Shown here: in pieces, positions 54,800 through 64,000 of the stretch
Layout of the letters: the number at the start of each line of letters is the position of its first letter
Numbering within the stretch: the first letter of the stretch is position 1
Assembly (NCBI RefSeq): GCF_002798015.1
Contig: NZ_PGTZ01000012.1
Coordinates: 1-64,000, forward strand
Reading direction: 5' to 3'
DNA: 64,000 nt
Source: Luteimicrobium subarcticum
GTDB lineage: Bacteria; Actinomycetota; Actinomycetes; Actinomycetales; Cellulomonadaceae
Notes under the pieces: generated by a model
Seen by the model: only the letters and a program-made list of their open reading frames with translations
The model's database searches: none
Told to the model about the DNA's origin: nothing
Translations under genes and position numbers: made by a program

Positions 54800-54927
54800 C
54801 CCGCTCGCACCGCGGGAGGGTGTGAGCCGGCGAGCGGACGCAGCCCTCGTCGGCGCGCCGCGTACGGCAGTCTTGTCCTCGCGACCCCGCAGCCGCGGAC
54901 CCCCGACCGGTCGCCAGGAGCGCGTGC

Positions 54928-57426
54928 ATGAGTCAGGTTCTCGACCCCCCGGCGGTCCCCGACGACGTGGCAGCCCTCGGCCGGCAGGTCCGTGAGCTCG
55001 TCGTCGACCGCGGCGTGACGACGTCGGACGGTACCCGTGAGCGCCCGTGGCGGCTCGACCCCCTGCCGTGGCGCGTCGACGCCGCCGAGTGGGAGGGCGT
55101 CGCGGCCGGGGTGGCGCAGCGCGCCGAGCTCCTCGACGCCGTCCTGGCGGACGTCTACGGTCCGCGCCGGCTGCTCCGCTCGGGGCTCGTGCCGCCGCGG
55201 CTGGTGCTGGGCGACGCGGGCTTCCTGCCGGCGCTCGACGGCGTGCGGCTGTCCGGGCCGCGCCAGCTCGTGCAGGTCGCGGTGGACGTCGCCCGGACCC
55301 CCGCGGGCTGGCAGGTCCTTGCAGACCGCACGCAGGCGCCCTCCGGGGCCGGGTACGCCATGGAGGGGCGACGCATCGTGTCGCAGGTGTGCGCGGGCTC
55401 CTACCGGCAGTCCGCGGTACTCCGGGTAGGGCCGTACTTCCAGGCGCTGCGCGAGGCGCTGCAGGCCACCTCGCCCGACGGCGCGCAGGAGCCGCGTGTC
55501 GCGATCCTCACACCGGGCCCCCGGTCCGCGACCGCGTTCGACCAGGCGTTCAGCGCCGCACACCTCGGCATCCCGCTCGTCGGGGGACGCGACCTCGTCG
55601 TGCGCGAGGGGCGCGTGTGGCTGCGCGGCCTCGAAGGCCTCGAGCCCGTCGACGTGCTGTGGCGCCGGGTCGACGGGGCGGACTGCGACCCCCTCGACCT
55701 GGTGCGCGGGTCACGGCTCGGCGTCCCGGGGCTCGTGCGCGCCGTGCGGGGCGGTGGCGTGTCCGTCGTCAACCCGCTGGGCGCCGCCGTGCTGGAGAAC
55801 CCGGCCCTGGGCGTGTTCCTCCCGGCCGCGTGCCGTGCCCTGCGCGACGAGGAGCTGCTGCTGGGCGGCCCGGCGACCTACTGGTGCGGCGACCCCGCCG
55901 CCCGCTCCCACGTGGTGACTCATCTCGCGGACCTCGTCGTGAAGTCGACCGACCGCGCGGTACCCGGTGCCACGGTGCGCGGCTGGACGCTCAGCGCCGC
56001 CGAGCGCGCCGACCTCGTCGCGCGCATCGGGGCCGACCCCGACGCGTGGGTCGGCCAGGAGCCCGTGCACCCCGACCGCACCCCGACGCTCACGGCCGGC
56101 GGCGTGCACGACCGCGAGACCGTGCTGCGGACCTTCGCGGTGGCCGCGCCGGAGGGGTACCGGCTCATGACGGGCGGACTGGCGCTCGCCTCCCCCACCG
56201 ACGTCACCGGCGCCCTCATCAGCCACACCGCCGGCGCGATCGCGAAGGACCTGTGGGTGGTCGCCGCCGCGCCGGACGACACGGGGACCGGGGCGGGCGC
56301 CGGGACGGGCACCGACGACCCGACCTGGGAGGACCTCGTCGCGGGGCTCGCCGACGCGCCGGAACGCTCCCCCCTGCGGGTCTCGCACCCCGGGTCGGCA
56401 CCGGCCCTGTCCCCGCGCGCCGCCGAGTCGTGGTTCTGGCTCGGGCGGTACGCCGAGCGGGCGGCGTGCGGCGTGCGGCTCCTGCGCGTCGTGCAGGACC
56501 GGCACCGCGACTTCCAGCACCGCCCGCACACGCCGGGCGGGGTCGCGCTCGACGTGCTGCTCACACTCCTCGAGGACGAGACCGTGCCCGGCGGACCGGG
56601 CGTCCTGCTCGGCCGGCGCGACCTCGACGGCACGATCGCCGCCGACGTCGACCGGCTCGTGGCCTGCTGCTTCGACGTGCGCGACCAGCTCCCCGCCGAC
56701 ACGTGGCTCGCGACCTCCGCGCTCGAACGGGCGCTCGACGCCGCCGACGCCGCCGCGCCGCAGGCGCCGCTGCACGAGCTCCTCGACGCGCTCGGCGAGG
56801 GGCTGCTGGCCCTCGCCGGCATCAGCGCGGAGAGCCTCGTGCGGGACGTCGGCTGGCACCTCCTGCAGGCCGGGCGACGCCTCGAGCGCGCCGCCCACCT
56901 CGCCCGGACGCTGGCCACCAGCGCCACCGTGCGTCCCGACGCGGTCGAGTCCCTCGTGCTCGACAGCCTGCTGGTCGCGCACGACAGCGTCCTGACGTAC
57001 CGACGTCGCCACCAGGCGCGGCCCGACCTCGCGAGCGTGCTGGGGCTGCTCGTCCTCGACGGCACCAACCCGCGCTCGCTCGCGGCGCAGGTCGCCGGGC
57101 TGCACGACGCGTTCGCGCACGTGCCGGGCGACGCCGCCCGCACCGACCTGCGCGCGCGCCTCCTCGGCGACCTCGACGACCTGCTCGCCGAGGCCGACCC
57201 GGACGCGCTGGCGGGTGGCGCCGACGGTAGCGCCGACGGGGACGGCGCCGGCATGCCTCCGGCGGCCGCGGAGCGCACCCGGCTCGCCGAGCTCCTCGAG
57301 TCGGTGCGCTGGCGCCTCGACGCCCTCGCCGACGACACCACCCGCCTCGTCACGCCCGAGAGCACGTCGCTCGACCTCGACCTCGCGGACCCCGGCGACC
57401 CCTCCTCCCCCCAGGACCCCCGATGA
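54928..57426 (+). CDS. Circularly permuted ATP-grasp ligase fused to an Alpha-E domain
   Basis: An 832-residue protein joining two families usually found as neighbours. Residues about 1-470 are a circularly permuted ATP-grasp domain (DUF404/DUF407 type: LDAVLADVYGPRRLL, MEGRRIVSQVCAGSYRQ, VAILTPGPRSATAFDQAF). Residues about 490-820 are an Alpha-E (DUF403) domain: SPRAAESWFWLGRYAERA, a helical bundle rich in Glu/Arg. Comparative genomics links these with transglutaminase-fold proteases in a predicted peptide ligation and cleavage system of unknown product. CAGGAG precedes ATG 54928; its stop overlaps the next gene (ATGA). Confidence 0.88.
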   Translation: MSQVLDPPAVPDDVAALGRQVRELVVDRGVTTSDGTRERPWRLDPLPWRVDAAEWEGVAAGVAQRAELLDAVLADVYGPRRLLRSGLVPPRLVLGDAGFLPALDGVRLSGPRQLVQVAVDVARTPAGWQVLADRTQAPSGAGYAMEGRRIVSQVCAGSYRQSAVLRVGPYFQALREALQATSPDGAQEPRVAILTPGPRSATAFDQAFSAAHLGIPLVGGRDLVVREGRVWLRGLEGLEPVDVLWRRVDGADCDPLDLVRGSRLGVPGLVRAVRGGGVSVVNPLGAAVLENPALGVFLPAACRALRDEELLLGGPATYWCGDPAARSHVVTHLADLVVKSTDRAVPGATVRGWTLSAAERADLVARIGADPDAWVGQEPVHPDRTPTLTAGGVHDRETVLRTFAVAAPEGYRLMTGGLALASPTDVTGALISHTAGAIAKDLWVVAAAPDDTGTGAGAGTGTDDPTWEDLVAGLADAPERSPLRVSHPGSAPALSPRAAESWFWLGRYAERAACGVRLLRVVQDRHRDFQHRPHTPGGVALDVLLTLLEDETVPGGPGVLLGRRDLDGTIAADVDRLVACCFDVRDQLPADTWLATSALERALDAADAAAPQAPLHELLDALGEGLLALAGISAESLVRDVGWHLLQAGRRLERAAHLARTLATSATVRPDAVESLVLDSLLVAHDSVLTYRRRHQARPDLASVLGLLVLDGTNPRSLAAQVAGLHDAFAHVPGDAARTDLRARLLGDLDDLLAEADPDALAGGADGSADGDGAGMPPAAAERTRLAELLESVRWRLDALADDTTRLVTPESTSLDLDLADPGDPSSPQDPR

Positions 57427-58325
57427 CACGCACCTACGACCTCGTGCACCGCACGCGCTACCGCTACGCGCAGGACGTCACGGTCTCCTACGGCCGGCTC
57501 ACCACCAGCCCCGCCCAGCGGGCCGACCAGACGCTCGAGCACACCGAGGTGGAGATCGTCCCGGCGCCGGGCGACCTCGCTCCCGAGGGGCCCGACCACT
57601 TCGGCAACCACAGCGTGTACTTCTGCATCGACACGCCGCACCGGGAGCTCGTCGTGACCCGGCGCTCGCGGGTCCGTGTCGACCGGACCGTCCCGACGGA
57701 CCTGCCGCACACCCCGTGGGAGGACGTGGCCGGCATCGCGGCTGCCCCCGGCTCGCTGGGCGACGTGGTCGACCTCGCCGAGGCGCTGCTGCCGTCGCAG
57801 CACGTCGTCCCCGGACCCGAGGTGGACGCGTTCGCGGCGCCGTCCTTCGTGCCCGGGCGCCCGGTCGGCGAGGTCGTCACCGACCTGGCGCACCGCATCC
57901 GGACCGAGCTCACCTACAAGTCCGGCTCCACGACCACGCGGACCACACAGGTCGAGCTGCTCGCACAGCGCACGGGCGTGTGCCAGGACTTCGCGCACCT
58001 CATGATCGCCGCGCTGCGCGCGCGAGGTGTTCCCGCGCGCTACGTCTCCGGCTACATCGAGACGCGCCCCGCGCCCGGGCGCGAGAAGCTCCGGGGCGCC
58101 GACGCGTCGCACGCCTGGGTGTCCGCCTGGATCCCGGGCGCCGGGTGGGTCGACGTCGACCCGACCAACGACCAGCTCGTCGACGAGCGGTACGTCACGA
58201 TCGGCTGGGGACGCGACTTCCGCGACGTCGCGCCGCTCACGGGCGTGATCTTCACGGAGGGCTCCGGCTCGACCCTCACGGTCGAGGTGGACCTGGTGCC
58301 GGCGGGGTCGGCGCGCTTCGTGTGA
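57423..58325 (+). CDS. Transglutaminase-like cysteine protease
   Basis: A 300-residue protein of the bacterial transglutaminase N-terminal/core family. An N-terminal beta domain (residues 1-120, YDLVHRTRYRYAQDV) precedes the papain-like core with catalytic C187 in GVCQDFAHL, H230 in ASHAWVSAW and D246 in DVDPTND. It is cytoplasmic (no signal peptide). ATG at 57423 overlaps the ATP-grasp/Alpha-E stop, so the two are coupled. In this context it likely cleaves the peptide bond that its partner makes, or matures a peptide; the substrate is unknown. Confidence 0.9.
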   Translation: MTRTYDLVHRTRYRYAQDVTVSYGRLTTSPAQRADQTLEHTEVEIVPAPGDLAPEGPDHFGNHSVYFCIDTPHRELVVTRRSRVRVDRTVPTDLPHTPWEDVAGIAAAPGSLGDVVDLAEALLPSQHVVPGPEVDAFAAPSFVPGRPVGEVVTDLAHRIRTELTYKSGSTTTRTTQVELLAQRTGVCQDFAHLMIAALRARGVPARYVSGYIETRPAPGREKLRGADASHAWVSAWIPGAGWVDVDPTNDQLVDERYVTIGWGRDFRDVAPLTGVIFTEGSGSTLTVEVDLVPAGSARFV

Positions 58326-58350
58326 CGTCGCCGGGAGTCCCCGCGCACGA

Positions 58351-58389
58351 CGACGGCGCGCCACCCCAGGAAGGGGTGGCGCGCCGTCG
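58351..58389. terminator. Bidirectional terminator between the transglutaminase gene and pyk
   Basis: The 17-base arms CGACGGCGCGCCACCCC and GGGGTGGCGCGCCGTCG are perfectly complementary around AGGAA. It lies 25 bases after the plus-strand stop and 11 bases after the pyk stop. Confidence 0.85.
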
Positions 58390-58400
58390 GCACACCGGGA

Positions 58401-59837
58401 TCAGTCGCGGCGCGCGTTGTCCGACTCGTCGCCCGTCTTGTGGACGAGGATCGAGTTCGTCGTGCCCGACACGCCGATCGGCGCGCCCGAGACGACGACC
58501 ACGAGGTCGTTCTTCTCGGCGAGGCCGTTGGCCTGCAGGGTCTGGTCGACCTGGTTCACCATCGCGTCCGTCGAGGACACGCTCGGGACGCTGTACGCCT
58601 GGACGCCCCACGTGAGAGCGAGACGGGCACGCACGGACTCGTCCGGGGTGAAGGCGAGCAGCGGGATGCGCGAGCGCAGACGCGACATACGACGGGCCGA
58701 GTCGCCCGACTGCGTGAACGTCACGAGGTACTTCACGCCCAGGGTCTCGCCGATCTCGGCGGCCGCACGGGTGATCGCGCCGCCACGCGTCGCCGGGGTC
58801 GAGCCGAGGGGCGCGATGCGCTCCCGACCCAGCTCCTCGGTCGCCTCGATGATGCGCGCCATCGTGCGCACCGTCTCGATCGGGTAGTCGCCCACGCTGG
58901 TCTCGCCCGAGAGCATGACGGCGTCCGCGCCGTCGAGGACGGCGTTCGCGCAGTCGGACGCCTCGGCGCGCGTCGGGCGCGGGTTGTTCGTCATGGACTC
59001 GAGCACCTGCGTGGCGACGATGACCGGCTTCGCGCTGCGGCGCGCGAGCTCCACCGCACGCTTCTGCATGATCGGGACCTGCTCGAGCGGCACCTCGACG
59101 GCCAGGTCACCACGGGCGACCATGATGCCGTCGAACGCCTCGACGATCTCGGCGAGGTTCTCGATGGCCTGCGGCTTCTCGATCTTCGCGATGACGGGGA
59201 CGACGCGACCCTCCTCGTCCATGATCCGGCGGACGTCGTCGTAGTCCTTCGCGTTGCGGACGAACGACAGCGCGATGATGTCCGCGCCGAGACGCAGGGC
59301 CCAGCGCAGGTCCTCCTCGTCCTTGTCCGACATCGCGGGGACGGAGACCGCGACGCCCGGCAGGTTGATGCCCTTGTGGTTCGAGACCTGGCCGGCGACC
59401 TCGACGCGGGTCACCACGTCGTTGCCCTCGACCGCGGTGACGCGGACCTGGACCTTGCCGTCGTCGATCAGCAGCGGGTCGCCCACGCGGGCGTCGCCCG
59501 GGAGGCCCTTGAAGGTGGTCGAGACACGCGCGGCCGTGCCCTCGACGTCGTCGGCCGTGATGACGAAGGTGTCGCCCACGTTGAGGTGCGGCTTCACACC
59601 GTCCTTGAAGGCCCCGAGGCGGATCTTCGGCCCCTGGAGGTCGACGAGGACGGCGACGTTCCGGCCCGACGCCTCCGCCGCGGCGCGGACACCGTGGTAG
59701 ACGGCGGCGTGCGCCTCCTGGTCACCGTGGCTCCGGTTGATGCGAGCCACGTCCAGACCCGCGTCGACGAGGGCACGAAGCATCTCCGGCGACTCCGTCG
59801 CGGGTCCGATGGTGGCAACGATCTTTGCTCTGCGCAT
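58401..59837 (-). CDS. pyk: Pyruvate kinase
   Basis: A 478-residue glycolytic kinase making ATP and pyruvate from phosphoenolpyruvate. The N-terminal MRRAKIVATIGPATES, the active-site IAKIEKPQAIENLAEI (catalytic lysine), the metal/substrate loop MVARGDLAVEVPLEQVP and the signature MLSGETSVGDYP are all present. The C-terminal domain (about 345-470) carries the effector site. The ATG at 59837 is preceded by a TAGGCT element at six bases, plus a GGAG that could also serve as a ribosome site. It is followed by a bidirectional terminator and stands alone. Confidence 0.97.
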   Translation of the reverse strand: MRRAKIVATIGPATESPEMLRALVDAGLDVARINRSHGDQEAHAAVYHGVRAAAEASGRNVAVLVDLQGPKIRLGAFKDGVKPHLNVGDTFVITADDVEGTAARVSTTFKGLPGDARVGDPLLIDDGKVQVRVTAVEGNDVVTRVEVAGQVSNHKGINLPGVAVSVPAMSDKDEEDLRWALRLGADIIALSFVRNAKDYDDVRRIMDEEGRVVPVIAKIEKPQAIENLAEIVEAFDGIMVARGDLAVEVPLEQVPIMQKRAVELARRSAKPVIVATQVLESMTNNPRPTRAEASDCANAVLDGADAVMLSGETSVGDYPIETVRTMARIIEATEELGRERIAPLGSTPATRGGAITRAAAEIGETLGVKYLVTFTQSGDSARRMSRLRSRIPLLAFTPDESVRARLALTWGVQAYSVPSVSSTDAMVNQVDQTLQANGLAEKNDLVVVVSGAPIGVSGTTNSILVHKTGDESDNARRD

Positions 59838-59843
59838 GGCTCC

Positions 59844-59849
59844 AGCCTA
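59844..59849 (-). promoter_or_regulatory. Putative -10 element of pyk
   Basis: TAGGCT on the minus strand, followed by GGAGCC and ATG. It is identical in hexamer and spacing to the one at uvrC, suggesting leaderless transcription. Confidence 0.5.
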
Positions 59850-59894
59850 GTTCTCTTGTCTTGTGCGGCGCACCGTCGCCTGACGACGCACCCG

Positions 59895-59930
59895 GGTCGG
59901 CGGGCGGCGCCCGGAGGGTGGGCGCCGACC
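59895..59930 (-). terminator. Stem-loop after gltD
   Basis: GGTCGGCG pairs with CGCCGACC, and an alternative inner stem GGCGCCC/GGGCGCC is possible. It starts 18 bases beyond the gltD stop codon. No T-tract. Confidence 0.5.
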
Positions 59931-59947
59931 GCCACGTCTCACATCTC

Positions 59948-61414
59948 TCAGGCCCGCAGCGACACCGTGTCCGCGGCGACCGGAGCCGGCAGCTCGGTGC
60001 CGCCCTGCAGGTACTCGTCCACCGCGGCCGCCGCGGCGCGCCCCTCGGCGATCGCCCACACGATGAGCGACTGGCCGCGGCCCGCGTCGCCCGCCACGAA
60101 CACGCCGGGGACGTCGGTCGCGTACGTGGACGTGCGCGACACCAGGCCGCGCGACGTCAGCGACACACCCGACTGGCTCGCCAGGGACTCGGTCTCGGGG
60201 CCCGTGAAGCCCATGGCGACGAGCACCAGGTCGACCGGGACCTCCCGCTCGGTGCCCTCGGTCGGCACCCGGCGGCCGTCGGGCAGGTACTCCGTCGTCG
60301 CGACCTTCATGGCCCGCACGCGGCCGTCGTCGCCGCCGAGGAACTCGACGGTCGACGCCAGGTACTCGCGCTCGCCGCCCTCCTCGTGCGAGGACGAGAC
60401 CTCGAACACGATCGGGTCGGTCGGCCACGGCTGGCTCGCCGGACGCGAGTCCGCGGGCCGCTTGCCGATCGCGAGGGTCGTGACCGACGCGGCGCCCTGG
60501 CGCAGCGACGTGCCGAGGCAGTCGGAGCCGGTGTCGCCGCCGCCGATCACGACGACGTGCTTGCCCGCGGCGCTGATCTGGCCCTCGACGGTGCCGCCCG
60601 CGGCCACCACGTTCGCCTGCGTGAGGAACTCCATCGCGAAGTGGATGCCCCCGAGCTCACGGCCCGGCAGAGGCAGGTCGCGCGGCACGGTCGCACCGGT
60701 CGCGACGACCACGGCGTCGTACCGGGTGCGCAGCGCGTCCCACGTGACGTCCTTGCCGATCTCGACGCCCGGACGGAACCGGGTGCCCTCGGCGCGCATC
60801 TGCTCGAGGCGACGGTCGATGTGCAGCTTCTCGAGCTTGAAGTCGGGGATGCCGTAGCGCAGCAGGCCACCGATCTTGTCGTCCCGCTCGTACACCGCCA
60901 CGGTGTGGCCGGCGCGCGTGAGCTGCTGCGCCGCCGCGAGCCCCGCGGGACCCGACCCGACCACGGCCACCGTCGAGCCCGTCAGACGCTCGGGGACCTG
61001 GGGGGTCACCAGACCACGCTCGAACGCCTCGTCGACGATCGAGACCTCGACGTTCTTGATCGTCACGGCCGGCTGGTTGATGCCGAGCACGCACGCCGAC
61101 TCGCACGGGGCCGGGCACACCCGACCCGTGAACTCCGGGAAGTTGTTCGTCGCGTGCAGGCGGTCGATCGCGTCCTTCCACTGCCCGCGCCAGACCAGGT
61201 CGTTCCACTCCGGGATGAGGTTGCCCAGCGGGCACCCCTGGTGGCAGAACGGGACGCCGCAGTCCATGCAGCGGCCCGCCTGCTCCTTGAGGAACGGCTG
61301 GCCCTCCACCCGGTGCTCGTGGACGTCGCGCCAGTCACGAAGACGCAGCTCGACGGGACGGTTCGCGGGCAGCTCGCGCTCGCGGACCTTCAGGAATCCT
61401 CGCGGGTCAGCCAC
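59948..61414 (-). CDS. gltD: Glutamate synthase small (beta) subunit
   Basis: A 488-residue FAD protein delivering electrons from NADPH to GltB. Two cysteine clusters for [4Fe-4S] centres lie near the N-terminus ([14 protein letters not shown] and CPAPCESAC). Two dinucleotide-binding folds follow: [15 protein letters not shown] (FAD) and [14 protein letters not shown] (NADPH). The C-terminal [18 protein letters not shown] is typical. GTG at 61414 follows GGAGGTGG within the end of gltB; the genes overlap by eight bases and are coupled. Confidence 0.96.
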   Translation of the reverse strand: MADPRGFLKVRERELPANRPVELRLRDWRDVHEHRVEGQPFLKEQAGRCMDCGVPFCHQGCPLGNLIPEWNDLVWRGQWKDAIDRLHATNNFPEFTGRVCPAPCESACVLGINQPAVTIKNVEVSIVDEAFERGLVTPQVPERLTGSTVAVVGSGPAGLAAAQQLTRAGHTVAVYERDDKIGGLLRYGIPDFKLEKLHIDRRLEQMRAEGTRFRPGVEIGKDVTWDALRTRYDAVVVATGATVPRDLPLPGRELGGIHFAMEFLTQANVVAAGGTVEGQISAAGKHVVVIGGGDTGSDCLGTSLRQGAASVTTLAIGKRPADSRPASQPWPTDPIVFEVSSSHEEGGEREYLASTVEFLGGDDGRVRAMKVATTEYLPDGRRVPTEGTEREVPVDLVLVAMGFTGPETESLASQSGVSLTSRGLVSRTSTYATDVPGVFVAGDAGRGQSLIVWAIAEGRAAAAAVDEYLQGGTELPAPVAADTVSLRA

Positions 61415-64000
61415 GAGCCACCTCCAGGATCTGCTCCCACACACCGGGGGCCGCGGGATCGACGCCGTCGGCCTCGGCCTGGGCGAGAGCGGCCCGCATG
61501 CGGGCGTAGTCGGTCGGCAGCACGCGCGTGAACCGCGCCCGCGCAGCCAGGGGGTCTTCGGCGAACGCCTCGGCGAGCTCGGCGGCCAGGGGCGAGCCGG
61601 TCTCCTCGTGGTGGCGTCGCACGAGCTGCTCGACGAGGGCGGCGTCGTCGTCGTCGAGCGGGTCGAGCGAGAGCTCGTCGGCGGCCAGGGCCGCGCTGTT
61701 CACGGCCTGCTCACGCAGGTCCAGGACGTAGGCGGTGCCGCCGGACATGCCGGCTCCGAAGTTGCGGCCCGTGCGTCCGAGGACGAGGACGGTCCCGCCG
61801 GTCATGTACTCGCAGCCGTGGTCGCCCACGCCCTCGACGACCAGGGTCGCGCCCGAGTTGCGCACGCCGAAGCGCTCGCCCACGAGGCCGCGCAGGAAGA
61901 TCTCGCCGGTCGTGGCGCCGTACCCGATGACGTTGCCCGCGATGACGTTGGTCTGGCCGGTGAGCACGGACGCGCGGTCCTGCCGGACCACGATCCGGCC
62001 GCCCGACAGGCCCTTGCCGACGTAGTCGTTGGCGTCACCGAACAGGCGCAGCGTGACGCCCCGCGGCAGGAACGCGCCGAACGACTGGCCGGCCGACCCG
62101 GTCAGGGTGACGTCGATCGTGCCGTCGGGCAGGCCCGCGCCGCCGTACCGCTTGGTGACCTCGTGGCCGAGCATCGTGCCGACCGTCCGGTTGACGTTGC
62201 GCACCGGCAGGTCGATCCGGACGGGCTCGCTGTTCTCGAGCGCGGCCGCGGCCAGGTCGATCAGCGTGTTGTCGAGCGCCTTGCCGAGACCGTGGTCCTG
62301 CACCTGCGTCTGGTGCAGGGTCGAGCCGGGTGCGGGCTCCGGCCGCGCGAGCACGGGACCGAGGTCGAGGCCCTCGGCCTTCCAGTGCTGCACCGCGTCG
62401 CGCGTGTCGAGCGCCGCGACGTCGCCGACGGCCTCCTCGAGCGTGCGGTAGCCGAGCTCGGCGAGCAGCTCGCGGACCTCTTCGGCGATGTACTCGAAGA
62501 ACGTCTCGACGAACTCCGGCTTGCCGGTGAACCGGGAGCGGAGCTCGGGGTTCTGCGTCGCGACGCCCACCGGGCACGTGTCGAGGTGGCAGACGCGCAT
62601 CATGATGCAGCCCGAGACCACCATGGGGGCGGTCGCGAAGCCGAACTCCTCGGCGCCGAGCAGCGCGGCCACGACGACGTCGCGGCCCGTCTTCATCTGC
62701 CCGTCGACCTGGACGACGATGCGGTCGCGCAGGTTGTTGAGCACGAGGGTCTGCTGGGTCTCGGCGAGGCCGATCTCCCAGGGCGTGCCCGCGTGCTTGA
62801 GCGACGTCAGCGGGCTCGCGCCCGTGCCGCCGTCGTGGCCCGAGATGAGGACGACGTCCGCGTGCGCCTTCGAGACGCCCGCCGCGACCGTGCCCACGCC
62901 GAACTCGGAGACGAGCTTGACGTGGACGCGCGCCGCCGGGTTGGCGTTCTTGGCGTCGTGGATGAGCTGCGCCAGGTCCTCGATCGAGTAGATGTCGTGG
63001 TGCGGCGGCGGCGAGATGAGGCCGACGCCCGGCGTCGAGTGCCGGGTCTTCGCGACCCACGGGTACACCTTGTGGCCCGGGAGCTGGCCGCCCTCGCCGG
63101 GCTTGGCGCCCTGGGCGAGCTTGATCTGGATGTCGTCCGCGTGCGTGAGGTACTCGGACGTCACGCCGAACCGGCCGGACGCGATCTGCTTGACGCGCGA
63201 GCGGCGCTCGGGGTCGTACAGACGCTCCGGGTCCTCGCCGCCCTCGCCCGTGTTGGAGCGGCCGCCGAGGCGGTTCATGGCGATCGCGAGGGTCTCGTGC
63301 GCCTCCGACGAGATGGAGCCGTACGACATCGCGCCCGTGTTGAAGCGCGCGACGATCGCGCTGACCGACTCGACCTCGTCGAGCGGGACGGCGGCACGCG
63401 TCGGGGCGAAGCGCAGCAGACCGCGCAGCGTCATGAGGCGGTTCGACTGCTCGTTCACGCGGTCCGTGTACTGCTTGAAGATGTCGTACCGGCGCGAGCG
63501 CGTGGCGTGCTGGAGGCGGAACACCGTCTCGGGGTCGAAGAGGTGCTCCTCGCCGTCCCGGCGCCACTGGTACTCGCCACCCGACACGAGGCCGGCGTGC
63601 GGCTGGTGGTTGCCCGACGCGGGGTACGCCTCGGCGTGCCGTGCGGCGACCTCGGCCGCGAGCACGTCGAGACCGACGCCGCCGAGGCGGCTCGTCGTGC
63701 CCGCGAAGTAGTCCGCGACGAGCTCGTGCGACAGGCCGAGGGCCTCGAACACCTGGGCGCCCCGGTACGACGAGATCGTCGAGATGCCCATCTTGGACAT
63801 GACCTTCAGGACGCCCTTGCCGAGCCCCTTGATGAGGTTCGCGACGGCCTTCTCGGGGGCGACGGCGAGGTATCCGCGGCGCGCGAGGTCCTCGACGGTC
63901 TCCATCGCGAGGTACGGGTTCACCGCGGCGGCGCCGTAGCCGATGAGCAGCGCGACGTGGTGCACCTCGCGCACGTCTCCGGCCTCGACGACGAGCGACA
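61407..64000 (-). CDS. gltB: Glutamate synthase large (alpha) subunit, C-terminal part
   Basis: At least 864 codons of the ferredoxin/NADPH-GOGAT large subunit; the frame is open to the window edge and the N-terminal glutaminase domain lies outside. Visible are the central domain, the FMN-binding synthase barrel ([25 protein letters not shown] and [20 protein letters not shown]), the Fe-S cysteines in [14 protein letters not shown], and the C-terminal GXGXG beta-helix ([21 protein letters not shown] region). It makes two glutamates from glutamine and 2-oxoglutarate. It is followed directly by gltD. Confidence 0.96.
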   Translation of the reverse strand, partial: SLVVEAGDVREVHHVALLIGYGAAAVNPYLAMETVEDLARRGYLAVAPEKAVANLIKGLGKGVLKVMSKMGISTISSYRGAQVFEALGLSHELVADYFAGTTSRLGGVGLDVLAAEVAARHAEAYPASGNHQPHAGLVSGGEYQWRRDGEEHLFDPETVFRLQHATRSRRYDIFKQYTDRVNEQSNRLMTLRGLLRFAPTRAAVPLDEVESVSAIVARFNTGAMSYGSISSEAHETLAIAMNRLGGRSNTGEGGEDPERLYDPERRSRVKQIASGRFGVTSEYLTHADDIQIKLAQGAKPGEGGQLPGHKVYPWVAKTRHSTPGVGLISPPPHHDIYSIEDLAQLIHDAKNANPAARVHVKLVSEFGVGTVAAGVSKAHADVVLISGHDGGTGASPLTSLKHAGTPWEIGLAETQQTLVLNNLRDRIVVQVDGQMKTGRDVVVAALLGAEEFGFATAPMVVSGCIMMRVCHLDTCPVGVATQNPELRSRFTGKPEFVETFFEYIAEEVRELLAELGYRTLEEAVGDVAALDTRDAVQHWKAEGLDLGPVLARPEPAPGSTLHQTQVQDHGLGKALDNTLIDLAAAALENSEPVRIDLPVRNVNRTVGTMLGHEVTKRYGGAGLPDGTIDVTLTGSAGQSFGAFLPRGVTLRLFGDANDYVGKGLSGGRIVVRQDRASVLTGQTNVIAGNVIGYGATTGEIFLRGLVGERFGVRNSGATLVVEGVGDHGCEYMTGGTVLVLGRTGRNFGAGMSGGTAYVLDLREQAVNSAALAADELSLDPLDDDDAALVEQLVRRHHEETGSPLAAELAEAFAEDPLAARARFTRVLPTDYARMRAALAQAEADGVDPAAPGVWEQILEVARG

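Noticed and set aside
61407-64000. Other long open frames on both strands inside gltB, pyk, uvrA and similar genes
   Set aside because: Alternate-frame shadows of strongly conserved genes in very GC-rich DNA.

Overview
The window is high-GC DNA from an actinobacterium. Lineage markers are RbpA, WhiA, OpcA (the glucose-6-phosphate dehydrogenase assembly protein) and an ANTAR regulator of the PdtaR type. The gene order ctaB / tkt-tal-zwf-opcA-pgl / rbpA-secG-tpiA-pgk-gap-whiA-yvcK-rapZ-uvrC is also typical. Several starts are GTG, many genes overlap as GTGA or ATGA, and a secreted multidomain chitinase is present. A Cellulomonas-like member of the Micrococcales is my best guess, but that is inference.

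Layout, left to right. Positions 1-89 are the end of an IS3-family insertion sequence that cuts an Rhs/YD-repeat remnant (87-420). Positions 556-5294 (minus) hold a tightly overlapping run xerD-parA-scpA-scpB-rluB-aroH. ctaB (minus) and tkt (plus) diverge from a 400-bp regulatory region. tkt, tal, zwf, opcA and pgl form the pentose phosphate operon, ending at a perfect 22-bp bidirectional terminator. On the minus strand follow rbpA, secG and the lower glycolysis genes tpiA-pgk-gap, then whiA-yvcK-rapZ-uvrC. A secreted GH18 chitinase, an OsmC protein, uvrA (with a LexA box), a metallo-beta-lactamase-fold hydrolase and a YciI-like protein come next. Two TerC paralogues sit behind a manganese (yybP-ykoY) riboswitch.

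Positions 31.9-36.1 kb (minus) hold uvrB, a VOC protein and an unusual PfkB-kinase/P-loop-kinase fusion. Positions 36.3-40.4 kb encode a 1355-residue cell-wall protein with a choice-of-anchor A domain, seven near-identical repeats and an LATTG sorting signal. Then come coaE, a MarR regulator divergent from an ABC exporter across a perfect palindrome, an unknown membrane protein with a GntR regulator, rpsA, pfkA, a methyltransferase, polA, a thioesterase, a GNAT enzyme and pdtaR. A tRNA gene with a CAA anticodon but a short variable loop follows. The window ends with a PPOX-like protein, an ATP-grasp/Alpha-E plus transglutaminase pair, pyk and gltD-gltB (gltB is cut by the right edge).

The genes cover central carbon metabolism (pentose phosphate pathway, pfkA, gap, pgk, tpiA, pyk), nucleotide excision repair (all of uvrA, uvrB and uvrC), chromosome segregation (scpAB, parA, xerD) and translation (rpsA). 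Most are housekeeping. The items most worth a second look are the short-variable-loop CAA tRNA, the manganese riboswitch over the terC pair, the kinase fusion, the repeat adhesin, the ATP-grasp/Alpha-E/transglutaminase operon, and a recurrent -10 element 6-7 bases before start codons that implies leaderless transcription.
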